This document shows positions 14,632 through 22,521 of a stretch of 37,616 bases of DNA, piece by piece. The first letter of the stretch is position 1. Each line of letters opens with the position of its first letter. Made by a program: the position numbers and the translations under genes. The notes beneath the pieces were generated by a model. The model saw only the letters and a list, made by a program, of their open reading frames with translations. It ran no database searches and was not told where the DNA came from. The stretch comes from RGIG3159 sp045640565 (GTDB taxonomy: Bacteria; Bacillota; Clostridia; Oscillospirales; Oscillospiraceae). The stretch spans positions 1-37,616 of the forward strand of contig JAZUFG010000119.1 in NCBI GenBank assembly GCA_045640565.1, in the 5' to 3' direction.

Positions 14632-16005
14632 TCATTGCGATTTTCCGGAAGCATCTTGAAGGGCTCCGAGGTCAAGTTTGTAAATCAGCGGCTCTTCCGC
14701 TTTTTTCTTTTCGACAAACATCAGCATATAGATGGGATAGTAACAAATCTTGTCCGATACGCTGACATTGCCATTATGAAAGACATACGCTTCCGGGATC
14801 GCATAGTCTTTATTCGCCATTACATTTGAAAGGGCTGCGTGCTTTGTGTAGTCCTTTCCGGATTTGATTTCAATGGGTAGAATCGTCCCGGCTTTTTCTA
14901 TCAGAAAATCAAGTTCCCCTTGTTTTTTGCTGTTGAAGTAGTAGAGATCAAAGCCGTGCGCCTTCAACTCCTGAGCGGCTGCATTTTCATAAACGGAACC
15001 GAAATTGATATCCTTTTCTTTGTTCAGAATCTTGATCTGAATATCATTCATATACATGGATGCAAGCAAACCGACATCCGAAAGAAAGAGCTTAAAGAGA
15101 TTTGCAGCCTTGGAAAGCAGCAATGGGACGGTAGGCTCATTGGCACAGAATGTGGGGAGTGCAACCCCCGCATCTCGAAGCCAGAGAAAGCTGTTGCTGT
15201 ACCGTGAAAATTTCAAATTCTCATTGAGATTTTTCAGAATAAACCGTTTATTTCTATTGTTCAATTCGCTGGGAATGAGGTCAAATATATCTTCCAGATA
15301 CAGTTTTTCATCCGGATCATATTTGGCAATATCCCGTTTATACATTGCAATGATAGATTGCTGTTCCCGGATAACCTCCTGCAAATTGTTGGTTTCCAGA
15401 TAACGCATAACGGCCGCGGGCATCCCGCCAATAATCAGATAAAGGCGGAATAAATCCATCATCTTTTCGTGGACTATGGGGTCAACCGGAGTTTTATTCA
15501 AAAACGATTTACGCAGCGAATCTAATACTGTCTGGGATACTTTATTGGCAAGGGCAAATTCCTCGAAGTCCAACGGGTACATTTCAAGGACATCCATATA
15601 ACCGACCGGGACGGATTTGACATCCTTCAGATCGATGCCCAGAAGCGAACCGCTCAGGATATAGCGATAGCTTCCTTCATCTACAAGAAACTTGATGGCG
15701 GAAACGATATCTTTACATTCCTGGACTTCATCGAGAAAGATCAGCGTCTTGCCGGGAATCAGCGGCGCATTCGCAATGGCGGAGATCCTTAGGATAAGAT
15801 CTTCGCTGTTCTTTGCGTTTTCAAATAAAGACTGCGCTGCCTTGTTCTCGTAAAAGTTGATTTCAACAAAAGACTTATATTGTTTTCCGAACTCTCGGAT
15901 AATAAATGTCTTCCCAACCTGACGAGCTCCTGTAATCAGCAAAGCCTTTTTCCCGTCCGAATCACGAAAGCGCTGAAGTTCCTTTTCAATTTTTCGTGAT
16001 ATCAT
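14632..16005 (-). CDS. AAA_14/DUF4143 family ATPase
   Basis: The 457-residue protein has an N-terminal P-loop domain: Walker A TGARQVGKT near 26-34, Walker B LIFLDEVQE near 90-98, and a YILSGSLLG sensor strand. The C-terminal half is of DUF4143 type and carries GELDFLIE and then PIEIKSGKDY, the D...ExK core of a PD-(D/E)XK nuclease fold. Proteins of this kind are widespread and very common in anaerobes; their function is not established. ATG 16005 has AAGGAGG 8 bases upstream, and the longer frame starts with TTG. Its promoter overlaps a perfect inverted repeat (16027-16052), which suggests autoregulation. Confidence 0.85.
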   Translation of the reverse strand: MISRKIEKELQRFRDSDGKKALLITGARQVGKTFIIREFGKQYKSFVEINFYENKAAQSLFENAKNSEDLILRISAIANAPLIPGKTLIFLDEVQECKDIVSAIKFLVDEGSYRYILSGSLLGIDLKDVKSVPVGYMDVLEMYPLDFEEFALANKVSQTVLDSLRKSFLNKTPVDPIVHEKMMDLFRLYLIIGGMPAAVMRYLETNNLQEVIREQQSIIAMYKRDIAKYDPDEKLYLEDIFDLIPSELNNRNKRFILKNLNENLKFSRYSNSFLWLRDAGVALPTFCANEPTVPLLLSKAANLFKLFLSDVGLLASMYMNDIQIKILNKEKDINFGSVYENAAAQELKAHGFDLYYFNSKKQGELDFLIEKAGTILPIEIKSGKDYTKHAALSNVMANKDYAIPEAYVFHNGNVSVSDKICYYPIYMLMFVEKKKAEEPLIYKLDLGALQDASGKSQ

Positions 16006-16026
16006 GGATATATCCTCCTTGACCAA

Positions 16027-16052
16027 TTATCCTATGATATTGTATAGGATAA
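16027..16052. promoter_or_regulatory. perfect 9-bp inverted repeat, probable operator
   Basis: TTATCCTAT (16027-16035) and ATAGGATAA (16044-16052) are exact reverse complements with an 8-base spacer. The element lies 22 bases before the AAA_14 start and covers the -10 of its promoter, the standard place for a repressor site. Confidence 0.7.
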
Positions 16053-16068
16053 AATCCGGTTTTACAAT
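16039..16068 (-). promoter_or_regulatory. promoter of the AAA_14 gene
   Basis: Reverse strand TTGTAA (about 16067-16062), 17 bases, then TACAAT (about 16044-16039). The -10 region lies in the inverted repeat. The -35 and -10 boxes overlap the -10 and -35 boxes of an oppositely directed promoter on the plus strand. Confidence 0.6.
16040..16068 (+). promoter_or_regulatory. oppositely directed promoter overlapping the AAA_14 promoter
   Basis: Plus strand TTGTAT (16040-16045), exactly 17 bases, then TACAAT (16063-16068). No protein-coding gene follows on this strand, but a hairpin with a T run lies at 16213-16238, so a transcript of about 160 bases could be made. Confidence 0.45.
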
Positions 16069-16129
16069 AGCGATTTTATATTTTTTGTCCGTTTTTCCAT
16101 ATATAAATAGGTGTAAATTGTCCGTTTAT

Positions 16130-16158
16130 ACAAAAACAGCGTGGCCGAAGTCACGCCG
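16130..16158 (-). terminator. UUCG-loop terminator of the MBL hydrolase gene
   Basis: Reverse strand GCGTGAC-TTCG-GCCACGC followed by TGTTTTTGT: a seven-pair stem with one G-U, capped by a stable tetraloop, then a T run. It lies about 80 bases after the MBL stop. Confidence 0.75.
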
Positions 16159-16212
16159 CCGGTCCTTGCTGAAATATCGAAGCTTCATTTTTCTTATCGG
16201 GGCTTTACGGGT

Positions 16213-16238
16213 GCTTGCCGAACCGCAAGCCTTTTTTT
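16213..16238 (+). terminator. plus-strand hairpin with T run
   Basis: GCTTGC (16213-16218) pairs with GCAAGC (16225-16230), followed by C and seven T. It points along the plus strand, where no gene ends, and directly abuts the stop of the minus-strand MBL gene. An alternative pairing GGCTT/AAGCC also exists. Confidence 0.6.
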
Positions 16239-17116
16239 CATGCCTTTTTCCAAAGCATTCTGTTTTCCTCAAAGAGGATCTCGACTCTGCCCGAATTCTT
16301 CAGGTAGCTCAGATAGGACTTTGCGGTGCTCCCCACCAGCATCCGCTGGGTGAGATTCATCTGCAGCCCGAAGATATTGAAAATATCAGCCAGCAAATCA
16401 TCAAAGGTCTTCGGAGAGGACAGGAGCGACTCTATCTTCGCCGCCAGCTCCAGCGTTTTATCTATATTCTTTTGTGCCAGGGGCACGATATCCTTCGTGG
16501 GTTCCGCGTGGGAGGGCAGGAAGCAGTCTGCCTGCAGAGTCTTGATTTTTTTCAGCGTTTCCAGATAGGCCTTCACATCATAGAGGAAGCTGATCTGGTA
16601 CTTTTCCACTGTCTCTTCGCCGGCCAGACTGTCTGCCAGGAAGAGAACATTGTCTTTTGTGCGGAAACCCACCATATTATAGCTGTGGCCGGGGAGCGGA
16701 AGAAGCTCCAGCCCCTCCGGAAGAGTCTCCTCTTTCAGTTCTTCTCCCAGGGATTCCTTGGCCATCAAAAACTTATTGCAGAGGTCCTTCATCGGGTAAG
16801 CGCCATAGAGAAAAGCCGGCTCAAAAACAGGGTCCGCCAGCATGGCAATTTCCGTCTTCGGCGCATAGATCCTGCAGCCTGTTTGGGCCTGCAGATAGGC
16901 ATTGCCCCCGGTGTGGTCCGCGTGGGTGTGGGTATTATAAATGGCCTTCAGATTCCAGCCCTGCGCTTCCAAAATCCGCTTGACTTTTTTTCCCGCATCC
17001 TTGTCGCTGCCGGAATCAATGGCCACGACTTCCTTTTCTCCGGTCCGGAAAAAGCCCACCTTTGCAGGGCAATCCATATAAAAGGTATTTTCAGCGACCT
17101 GGATCAGTTCATACAT
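16238..17116 (-). CDS. MBL-fold metallohydrolase
   Basis: This 292-residue enzyme belongs to the metallo-beta-lactamase fold. The metal motif HTHADH is at 63-68, with further ligands at GHSYN (His near 144), LADSL (Asp near 161) and LPSHAEP (His near 204). It binds two metal ions and would hydrolyse a thioester, ester or phosphodiester; the glyoxalase II-like core with an extra helical C-terminal region (about 215-292) does not identify a substrate. ATG 17116 has GGAG seven bases upstream; the longer frame has no support. It is followed by a terminator and preceded closely by the ECF gene, with which it could be co-transcribed (77-base gap). Confidence 0.88.
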   Translation of the reverse strand: MYELIQVAENTFYMDCPAKVGFFRTGEKEVVAIDSGSDKDAGKKVKRILEAQGWNLKAIYNTHTHADHTGGNAYLQAQTGCRIYAPKTEIAMLADPVFEPAFLYGAYPMKDLCNKFLMAKESLGEELKEETLPEGLELLPLPGHSYNMVGFRTKDNVLFLADSLAGEETVEKYQISFLYDVKAYLETLKKIKTLQADCFLPSHAEPTKDIVPLAQKNIDKTLELAAKIESLLSSPKTFDDLLADIFNIFGLQMNLTQRMLVGSTAKSYLSYLKNSGRVEILFEENRMLWKKA

Positions 17117-17193
17117 TCCGATTCTCCACCTTATTACAAGTTCCGGGCAAATATGCCGCAAGCGCTGCCGAAAAAATTACGGCAGTTTTGCCA

Positions 17194-17718
17194 TTATTCA
17201 ATATGCCGCTCCAAGGCCATGACCAAAATCGGAATCAGAAGGATCTGCAGGACGATCCCGGGGATGGCATTCAGAAATGCTCCCGCAAGGAAGGCTTTCC
17301 ATCCGAACTCATAGCTTCCGAGGCCGTAAAAAACCGTTCTGGAGGCACCCCAGACCAGGCGTCCTGCCAGCATGGCGGCCAGCAGCGCAAAATAAATATT
17401 TGCCTTTTTCTTGGGAAGGACCCGATAAAGGATCCCCGCAAGAAGGCCGTATGTGGCCAATTCCAGGCTCATGGAAATCCCCATGGGTACGAGAGGAGGC
17501 ATCCCGAAAAGAGCGAAGCGGAGAATAGGAGCCAGAATGCCCACAGTCAGGCCATACCAAGGTCCGCAGAAGAAACCGCAGAGCAAAACCGGGATGTGCA
17601 TGGGGCAGAGGGCGTTGCCGATCTGGCGGATCTGCCCTGTCAGAAACGGGAGAAGCAGGGCAAGAGCCAAAAAGAGAGCCGCAAGAACCAAACGGTAAAG
17701 CTTGCTCTTCGATGTCAT
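17194..17718 (-). CDS. ECF transporter substrate-capture (S) component
   Basis: The 174-residue membrane protein has about six hydrophobic segments. The phrase LCPMHIPVLLCGFFCGPWYG, then GILAPILRFALFGMPP and SLELATYGLLAGILYRVLPKK, is characteristic of a broad ECF S-component group (ECF_trnsprt type). These proteins bind a vitamin or cofactor precursor and share an energising module (EcfAA'T) encoded elsewhere; none is in this window. The vitamin cannot be deduced, and I see no TPP, FMN or cobalamin element in the roughly 65-base leader. ATG 17718 has AGGGGG about seven bases upstream. Its extended -10 promoter is at 17788-17796. Confidence 0.82.
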   Translation of the reverse strand: MTSKSKLYRLVLAALFLALALLLPFLTGQIRQIGNALCPMHIPVLLCGFFCGPWYGLTVGILAPILRFALFGMPPLVPMGISMSLELATYGLLAGILYRVLPKKKANIYFALLAAMLAGRLVWGASRTVFYGLGSYEFGWKAFLAGAFLNAIPGIVLQILLIPILVMALERHIE

Positions 17719-17787
17719 TTGACTATCCCCCTTCTCAAGTTTTTTGCCGCCGGAATAAAGCGCCGGACGGTTTATTCTGCAGGCATT

Positions 17788-17796
17788 ATTATAGCA
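17788..17796 (-). promoter_or_regulatory. extended -10 promoter of the ECF gene
   Basis: Reverse strand TGCTATAAT, the same extended -10 used by the nitroreductase and SDR promoters. No good -35 is seen, which is tolerated in extended -10 promoters. It sits directly after the terminator of the Bce-type operon. Confidence 0.55.
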
Positions 17797-17799
17797 TAG

Positions 17800-17843
17800 A
17801 AAATCCGGCAAGAACAGCCTAATTACATTCTTTGCCGGATTTC
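17800..17843 (-). terminator. intrinsic terminator of the Bce-type operon
   Basis: AAATCCGGCAAAGAA and TTCTTGCCGGATTT pair over about 13 positions with one bulge; the second arm runs into TTTTC. It lies 31 bases after the histidine kinase stop. Confidence 0.75.
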
Positions 17844-17873
17844 TTTCCGAAAGGGAAAAGCCGGGAGGCCTTC

Positions 17874-18851
17874 CTATTTCACAACTGTTTCCTTCGGGAA
17901 AAGAATGCTGAAGGCAGCTCCCCCCGCCGCCCTTCCTTCGGCAGACAGGGTGATATGCAGGAGCTTTGCGGCCCTTTGAGAAAGATACAGACCAAGCCCG
18001 CTGGATTTTTCCGCACCGCGGCCATTTTCTCCGGTATATCCCTTCTCAAAAATCCGGGGCAAGTCCTCCTCTGCGATCCCGATCCCCGTATCTGCTACGG
18101 TGAGTGTTCTTTCCCGGAAGGATATTTCCACGAATCCGCTGCCTGTATATTTTACGGCATTGGAAATGAGCTGGTCCAAAATACAGGAAAGCCACTTTTT
18201 GTCCGTAATGACCCGGCAATCTGTGGGCGAATAGTTCAAAGCAAGCTTTTTTGCAATGAACTGGGGCGCATATTTTCGGAGGCTTTCCCGGATGATCTCA
18301 TCCAGGGAGTATTCACGAATGACCAGGTCGTTTTGCTCGGCACCCAGGCGGATGTAGGCAAGCGCCATATCTGCATATTCCTCAATACGGAAGAGCTCTG
18401 CCGCCATCTGCCTGTCCTCTTCCTTCAGGTTCAGCTTCATGACCGCAATGGGGGTTTTCATCTCATGGACCCATAGCGTATACCAGTCCTGCAGATCCTG
18501 CCGTTCCCCTGCAACCCGAACTGTCAGATCCTCCATCTCCCGCTCCAGAATGTTGATAATATCCTGATAGCCCCGGGCTTCCGGGGACTCTGCCTCCGGA
18601 AGGAGGAGATTTCCTGCTTCAACCGATTCCCTGGCAGCAACAAATTCTTCCCGTTTTCTTACGGATCTTATATAGTCCTTTGCAAGCAGAAGCATGCAAA
18701 AAGTGAAAACGATCAGTTCCGCATAATAAAAAGCCTCTGTCATCAGGCGGTAAAGGAGAAAAACGGAAAGATTCGCCGCAGAACTGACGAAAAAGAGGAT
18801 GAGCAGGTTTCTGTTCTGCTTCAGAGTATCCAAAATCTGTTCTTTTCTCAT
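17874..18851 (-). CDS. BceS-like intramembrane-sensing histidine kinase
   Basis: The 325-residue kinase has two closely spaced transmembrane helices (about 15-35 and 40-58) with almost no outside loop, the mark of intramembrane-sensing kinases that are told of drug stress by their ABC partner. The phosphoacceptor is His 129 in WVHEMKTPI. The ATP-binding core has an N-box (QLISNAVKY), DTGIGI and SSGLGLYL. The ATG overlaps the regulator's stop (ATGA). With the regulator and the transporter next door it forms a BceRS-AB-type peptide antibiotic detoxification module (family knowledge). Confidence 0.9.
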   Translation of the reverse strand: MRKEQILDTLKQNRNLLILFFVSSAANLSVFLLYRLMTEAFYYAELIVFTFCMLLLAKDYIRSVRKREEFVAARESVEAGNLLLPEAESPEARGYQDIINILEREMEDLTVRVAGERQDLQDWYTLWVHEMKTPIAVMKLNLKEEDRQMAAELFRIEEYADMALAYIRLGAEQNDLVIREYSLDEIIRESLRKYAPQFIAKKLALNYSPTDCRVITDKKWLSCILDQLISNAVKYTGSGFVEISFRERTLTVADTGIGIAEEDLPRIFEKGYTGENGRGAEKSSGLGLYLSQRAAKLLHITLSAEGRAAGGAAFSILFPKETVVK

Positions 18852-19519
18852 CTGATGATATACCCACTTCCCGGCTTCGTGACGATCAGATCCTCAAGCC
18901 CGCACTCCTCCAGCTTTTTTCGCAGCCTGCCCACATTCACAGTCAAGGTGTTTTCCTCTACGAAAAGGTCGCTCTGCCAAAGGCGAAGCATTAAGCTATC
19001 CCGGCTGACAACTTTCCCTCTGTTTTCCAGCAGCGTCTCCAGAATGCGGAATTCATTTTTTGTCAGTTCGGCACGGTGTTCTCCCGATGTTACGGTATAG
19101 TCTCCCAGGTTCAGCACAGCACCGCAAAACTCCAGACTTTTTCTTTCTCCGTCCATTTCATAACTGCGGCGAAGGACCGCTTTCACCTTTGCGGCCAAAA
19201 CCATGGGGTCCACAGGCTTTGCGATGAAATCATCCCCGCCGCAGCTGCAGGCCATGACAATATTCATGTTTTCCGAAGCGGAAGAGATAAACACGATGGG
19301 AACTTTGGATATCTTCCGGATCTCCGTGCAGAAGTAGTAGCCGTCATGCTTGGGCAGCATGATATCCAGCAGGAGCAAATCCGGTTTTGCCTCAGAAAAC
19401 TCCTCCAGAATTCCGGAGAAATCCTTCGCGCATACGACCTCATACCCGTAGGCGCGGAGCTGTTTTTCCATGGCTTCAGCCAGGGAAAGGTCATCCTCTG
19501 CCAACATAATTTTATACAT
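18848..19519 (-). CDS. BceR-like OmpR-family response regulator
   Basis: This 223-residue regulator has a receiver domain with acidic pocket AEDD (7-10), phosphorylated Asp 52 in LLLDIMLP and Lys about 102 (FIAKPVDP). A winged-helix DNA-binding domain (about 128-223) follows, with TKNEFRILETLLENRGKVVS and TVNVGRLRKKL. It would activate the adjacent transporter genes when phosphorylated by the kinase at 17874. CGGAGGGATATC precedes the ATG. A hairpin (AAGCCG/CGGCTT, about 19550-19573) lies between it and the permease gene and may reduce read-through. Confidence 0.92.
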   Translation of the reverse strand: MYKIMLAEDDLSLAEAMEKQLRAYGYEVVCAKDFSGILEEFSEAKPDLLLLDIMLPKHDGYYFCTEIRKISKVPIVFISSASENMNIVMACSCGGDDFIAKPVDPMVLAAKVKAVLRRSYEMDGERKSLEFCGAVLNLGDYTVTSGEHRAELTKNEFRILETLLENRGKVVSRDSLMLRLWQSDLFVEENTLTVNVGRLRKKLEECGLEDLIVTKPGSGYIIR

Positions 19520-19576
19520 GATATCCCTCCGGAAAAAGCGCTCTAAGCCGTCCGATCTCTCGGGCGGCTTATGCCG

Positions 19577-21628
19577 TTAGTGGACAATTTTATAGTAGGT
19601 CCTTGCCGTTACGGAATAAATCAGCAGATAAACCAGGGCAAAGACCCCATAGGTGGCCAGCGTGCAAATGACAAAAAGCTTTGTGCTGGAAAGGAGAAGC
19701 AAATGCAGCAGCCGATTCAGCATAGGGAAGGCAAAGGCCGTATGGACCCCGGCCGCCACAAGCGGCAGAAAGAAAACCAGCCGGCTTTGAGAACGGATCG
19801 TCGCCATGATCTCGTCGCTGCTCATGCCGACCTTTTTCATGATCTGATAGCGCTCCCGGTCTTCATAGCCCTCGGAAATCTGTTTATAGTAAATGATCAA
19901 AACCGTGGCGAAAAGGCAGACCAATCCCAGAATAATTCCGAGGAAGAGCAGCGTTCCGTACATTCCCACTACCGCTTCCTTCGCATCCCAGTAGCTATGG
20001 CAGGAAATTCTTACCACGCCTGTTCTTTCCGCGTTTTCCTTTCCAAGCTGCATCAGAACGGCGTCGATCCCCTCCACAAGCTCATTTCCCTTTTTTGCCG
20101 CCTCTTCCCGGTCTTCAAAAACCGCGGCGACCCGCTCCGTCATCTCCGAAGCATCTCTGCCGTAGGCCTCCTTTTGGGCCAGATAAATTTCATTGACGGC
20201 AGCTTCATCCTGCAGAACGATGCCATAGCAGGAGGCCTTGATATTTGCCATTGTCGTTTCAATGGGGAAATGGATCAGTTTTTCCTTCACGGTATAGCTC
20301 TTCCCGTGCAAGAGGAGTTTTTCCTTCGGTTGGAGAGTTTCTCCCGGTGTGCTTGTGGAAAGGCCGATGGCAAGTTCTCCCGGTCCTAGGTCCAGGACTC
20401 TGCCCGAGAGGCCGGTGTAGGTTTCCTCCGTGATAAACACGGCATCAACAATGCTGGGAAGCAGATAACCCTCTTCCTTTTCCGTCCGGAAAGTCTCTCC
20501 GTCAAACAGGTAGGCTACCTCCAGATATTCCTGCTTTTCCAGGCTGCGGATCGGCAGCCCGGCTTTTTTCGCCTCATTTTCCACGATTTTCTGCAAATCC
20601 CCCGCAGACACCTTTTCTGCTCTTCCGTCTTTTCTTTCGAATTCACAGGAAAGGTACATATCCTGCGGATAGTTGCCGTCCAGGGTCTCCTGCATTCCGC
20701 TGTAAAGGCTTACGGTGGTGGAAATCATGACAAGAACGCCCGTTGCCAGGATACAGATGGAAGCAAGGCCCACGGCATTCTGTTTCATGCGGTAAAGGAG
20801 ACCGGAAACTGCCGGCATATGCCGCCTGTCATAATAATAGCCTCTCTTACTCTTCAGGCGCTTCAGAACAAAGATCGTTCCCGCCGTGAAGAGGCAGTAG
20901 CTTCCGATGATTACCAGGAAGACAGCAACAAAAAAGAGCAGGATGGCTGAAAGAGGTTCTTTGGTCACTATGGAAATCAGGTATCCCCCCGAGAGCGAAA
21001 GAATGCCCAGAATAAAGAGCAGCCATTTTACCCTCGGTTCCTTTTCCCCGGTCTGCCGGCTGGCAAGGAGCTCCACGGGCTTCAGCCTTGCGATCCGGAT
21101 CCGATTGAAAAGGCAGGTCATGAGATAGAGAAAGGCAAAGTAAGCTGCCGGAGGCAAAAGCGTCCCGAGGGATATGAAATCAAAGCCCAGGATGATATCC
21201 GCCTGAAAAAGGCAGCATATAAAAAGGGAGCAGGCCTTATAGAAAAGCAGCCCCAAAGCAGAGCCCATGACGATGGAAAGTCCTGCACTGATAAGGGTCT
21301 CAAAAAAGAGGATCTTCCCGATATGCCGTTTTTCCAGGCCCAAGACATTGTAAAGCCCGTATTCCCGCTTTCTCTGCCGCATTAAAAAGCTGTTGGTATA
21401 AAGGATCAGGATCGCGGAAAGCAGAGCTATGACTGCCGTTCCGATCAGCATAAAGGTGGGCAGGTAATTTCCCCCGGGGATATCGGCAAGCCGCTCATCC
21501 ACAGTCAGCGTATAGACGATATAAAGGCAGGCCAAAAGGCCTGTCCCCGTCAGGATCTGGGGAATATAGAAGCGATAGTTCTTCCGGATATTATTCCACG
21601 CTGTACGCAGATAAAAGCCCGAACTCAT
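19577..21628 (-). CDS. BceB-like FtsX-family ABC permease
   Basis: The 683-residue protein has ten predicted membrane helices. A large outside domain of about 220 residues lies between helices 7 and 8 (about 310-540), as in BceB/YtsD transporters that sense and expel or release bacitracin-like peptides. N-terminal LRTAWNNIRKNYRFYIPQIL and RKREYGLYNVLGLEKRHI are typical; YQIMKKVGMSSDEI near the end is the second FtsX signature. The start overlaps the ATPase stop by four bases (ATGA). The outside domain is the most variable part of these proteins, so the specific peptide is unknown. Confidence 0.92.
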   Translation of the reverse strand: MSSGFYLRTAWNNIRKNYRFYIPQILTGTGLLACLYIVYTLTVDERLADIPGGNYLPTFMLIGTAVIALLSAILILYTNSFLMRQRKREYGLYNVLGLEKRHIGKILFFETLISAGLSIVMGSALGLLFYKACSLFICCLFQADIILGFDFISLGTLLPPAAYFAFLYLMTCLFNRIRIARLKPVELLASRQTGEKEPRVKWLLFILGILSLSGGYLISIVTKEPLSAILLFFVAVFLVIIGSYCLFTAGTIFVLKRLKSKRGYYYDRRHMPAVSGLLYRMKQNAVGLASICILATGVLVMISTTVSLYSGMQETLDGNYPQDMYLSCEFERKDGRAEKVSAGDLQKIVENEAKKAGLPIRSLEKQEYLEVAYLFDGETFRTEKEEGYLLPSIVDAVFITEETYTGLSGRVLDLGPGELAIGLSTSTPGETLQPKEKLLLHGKSYTVKEKLIHFPIETTMANIKASCYGIVLQDEAAVNEIYLAQKEAYGRDASEMTERVAAVFEDREEAAKKGNELVEGIDAVLMQLGKENAERTGVVRISCHSYWDAKEAVVGMYGTLLFLGIILGLVCLFATVLIIYYKQISEGYEDRERYQIMKKVGMSSDEIMATIRSQSRLVFFLPLVAAGVHTAFAFPMLNRLLHLLLLSSTKLFVICTLATYGVFALVYLLIYSVTARTYYKIVH

Positions 21629-22389
21629 AGCCGCTCACCTCCGGTCCGAAGGAGGGTGAGGGTATCGGAAATCTTTTTATAGAGCTCGTCGTTGCTGCTG
21701 TTCCCCCGGTAAATCTGGTGAAATATTACGCCATCCCGAATAAAAAGCACCCGATTGGCGTGGGAGGCTGCATCTGTGGAATGGGTGACCATCAATATCG
21801 TCTGCCCCATTCCGTTCACCTTCTCAAAGACCCGCAGCAGATCCCCCGAGGAGGCGGAATCCAAAGCCCCGGTAGGTTCGTCTGCCAGGATCAGCTTGGG
21901 ATTTGTAATCAGGGCCCGGGCTACAGCCGCCCGCTGTTTTTGTCCTCCGGAAATCTCGTAGGGATATTTTTTCAAGATCTCTTCAATACCCAGAGACTCG
22001 GCGATGGGGGCAAGGCGGCGGTCCAGCTCCCTTTCCTTCTCCCCGCCAAGGACCAGAGGCAGAAGAATATTATCCGCCACATTCATCGTGTCCAAAAGAT
22101 TAAATTCCTGGAAAACAAAGCCAAGATGCTTCCGGCGGAAGGCAGCCAGTTCCTTTTCCTTTACCTCCGAAATTGCCATTCCGTCCAGCGTCACTCGCCC
22201 GGAACTCGGTTTATCCAAAGCAGCCAAAATATTCAGCAGCGTGGTCTTTCCGCTGCCGGATTCCCCCATGATAGCCACATATTCCCCGTTTTCCACGGAA
22301 AAGTTCACATTTTTCAGGGCCTGGACCGATTCTCCGCCCAAACGGGTCGTATAGGTCTTCTTCAAGCCTTCCACGGTCAATATCGTCAT
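21625..22389 (-). CDS. BceA-like ABC ATPase
   Basis: This 254-residue ATPase is of the MacB/LolD/BceA class. It has Walker A GESGSGKTT, FQEFNLLDTMN after the Q-loop, signature ISGGQKQR, Walker B LILADEPTGALD and switch His in MVTHSTDAA. AAGGAGG lies seven bases before its ATG. It energises the permease encoded just downstream. No clear sigma-A promoter or regulator box could be fixed in the 130 bases upstream. Gene order ATPase, permease, regulator, kinase on one strand implies one main transcript. Confidence 0.93.
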   Translation of the reverse strand: MTILTVEGLKKTYTTRLGGESVQALKNVNFSVENGEYVAIMGESGSGKTTLLNILAALDKPSSGRVTLDGMAISEVKEKELAAFRRKHLGFVFQEFNLLDTMNVADNILLPLVLGGEKERELDRRLAPIAESLGIEEILKKYPYEISGGQKQRAAVARALITNPKLILADEPTGALDSASSGDLLRVFEKVNGMGQTILMVTHSTDAASHANRVLFIRDGVIFHQIYRGNSSNDELYKKISDTLTLLRTGGERL

Positions 22390-22484
22390 AAGATTGCCTC
22401 CTTGCTGATGATGCCAACATTTTAGCTTGAACCGGGCAATCTCGCCATGGATTTCCCTTACGAAAATGTGACAATACTGTTATA

Positions 22485-22512
22485 CGCGGAGTGTCTAAAC
22501 AGGCACCCCGCG
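22485..22512 (-). terminator. hairpin after the AlkD-like gene
   Basis: CGCGG/CCGCG plus GTG/CAC pair around a ten-base loop just after the AlkD-like stop. No T run follows on the reverse strand (TATAACAG), so termination would be weak or factor-dependent. Confidence 0.3.
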
Positions 22513-22521
22513 CATAAACTC

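Larger units (their letters stand above)
16075..16238 (+). ncRNA. candidate small RNA between the AAA_14 and MBL genes
   Basis: The region is bounded by a promoter-like pair (16040-16068) and a hairpin plus T run (16213-16238) on the same strand, and holds no frame of note. It includes the complement of the MBL gene's 3' region. I do not recognise a known RNA family in it. Only the bounding signals support it. Confidence 0.3.

Noticed and set aside
16004..17314. A 436-codon plus-strand frame
   Set aside because: It covers the intergenic promoter region and the antisense of the MBL gene; the MBL motif set is intact on the other strand.
17719..17800. preQ1 or other riboswitch ahead of the ECF gene
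   Set aside because: A CCGTCCGG/CCGGCGG hairpin and an A-rich stretch occur, but the conserved loop bases of preQ1-I and of TPP or FMN elements are missing.
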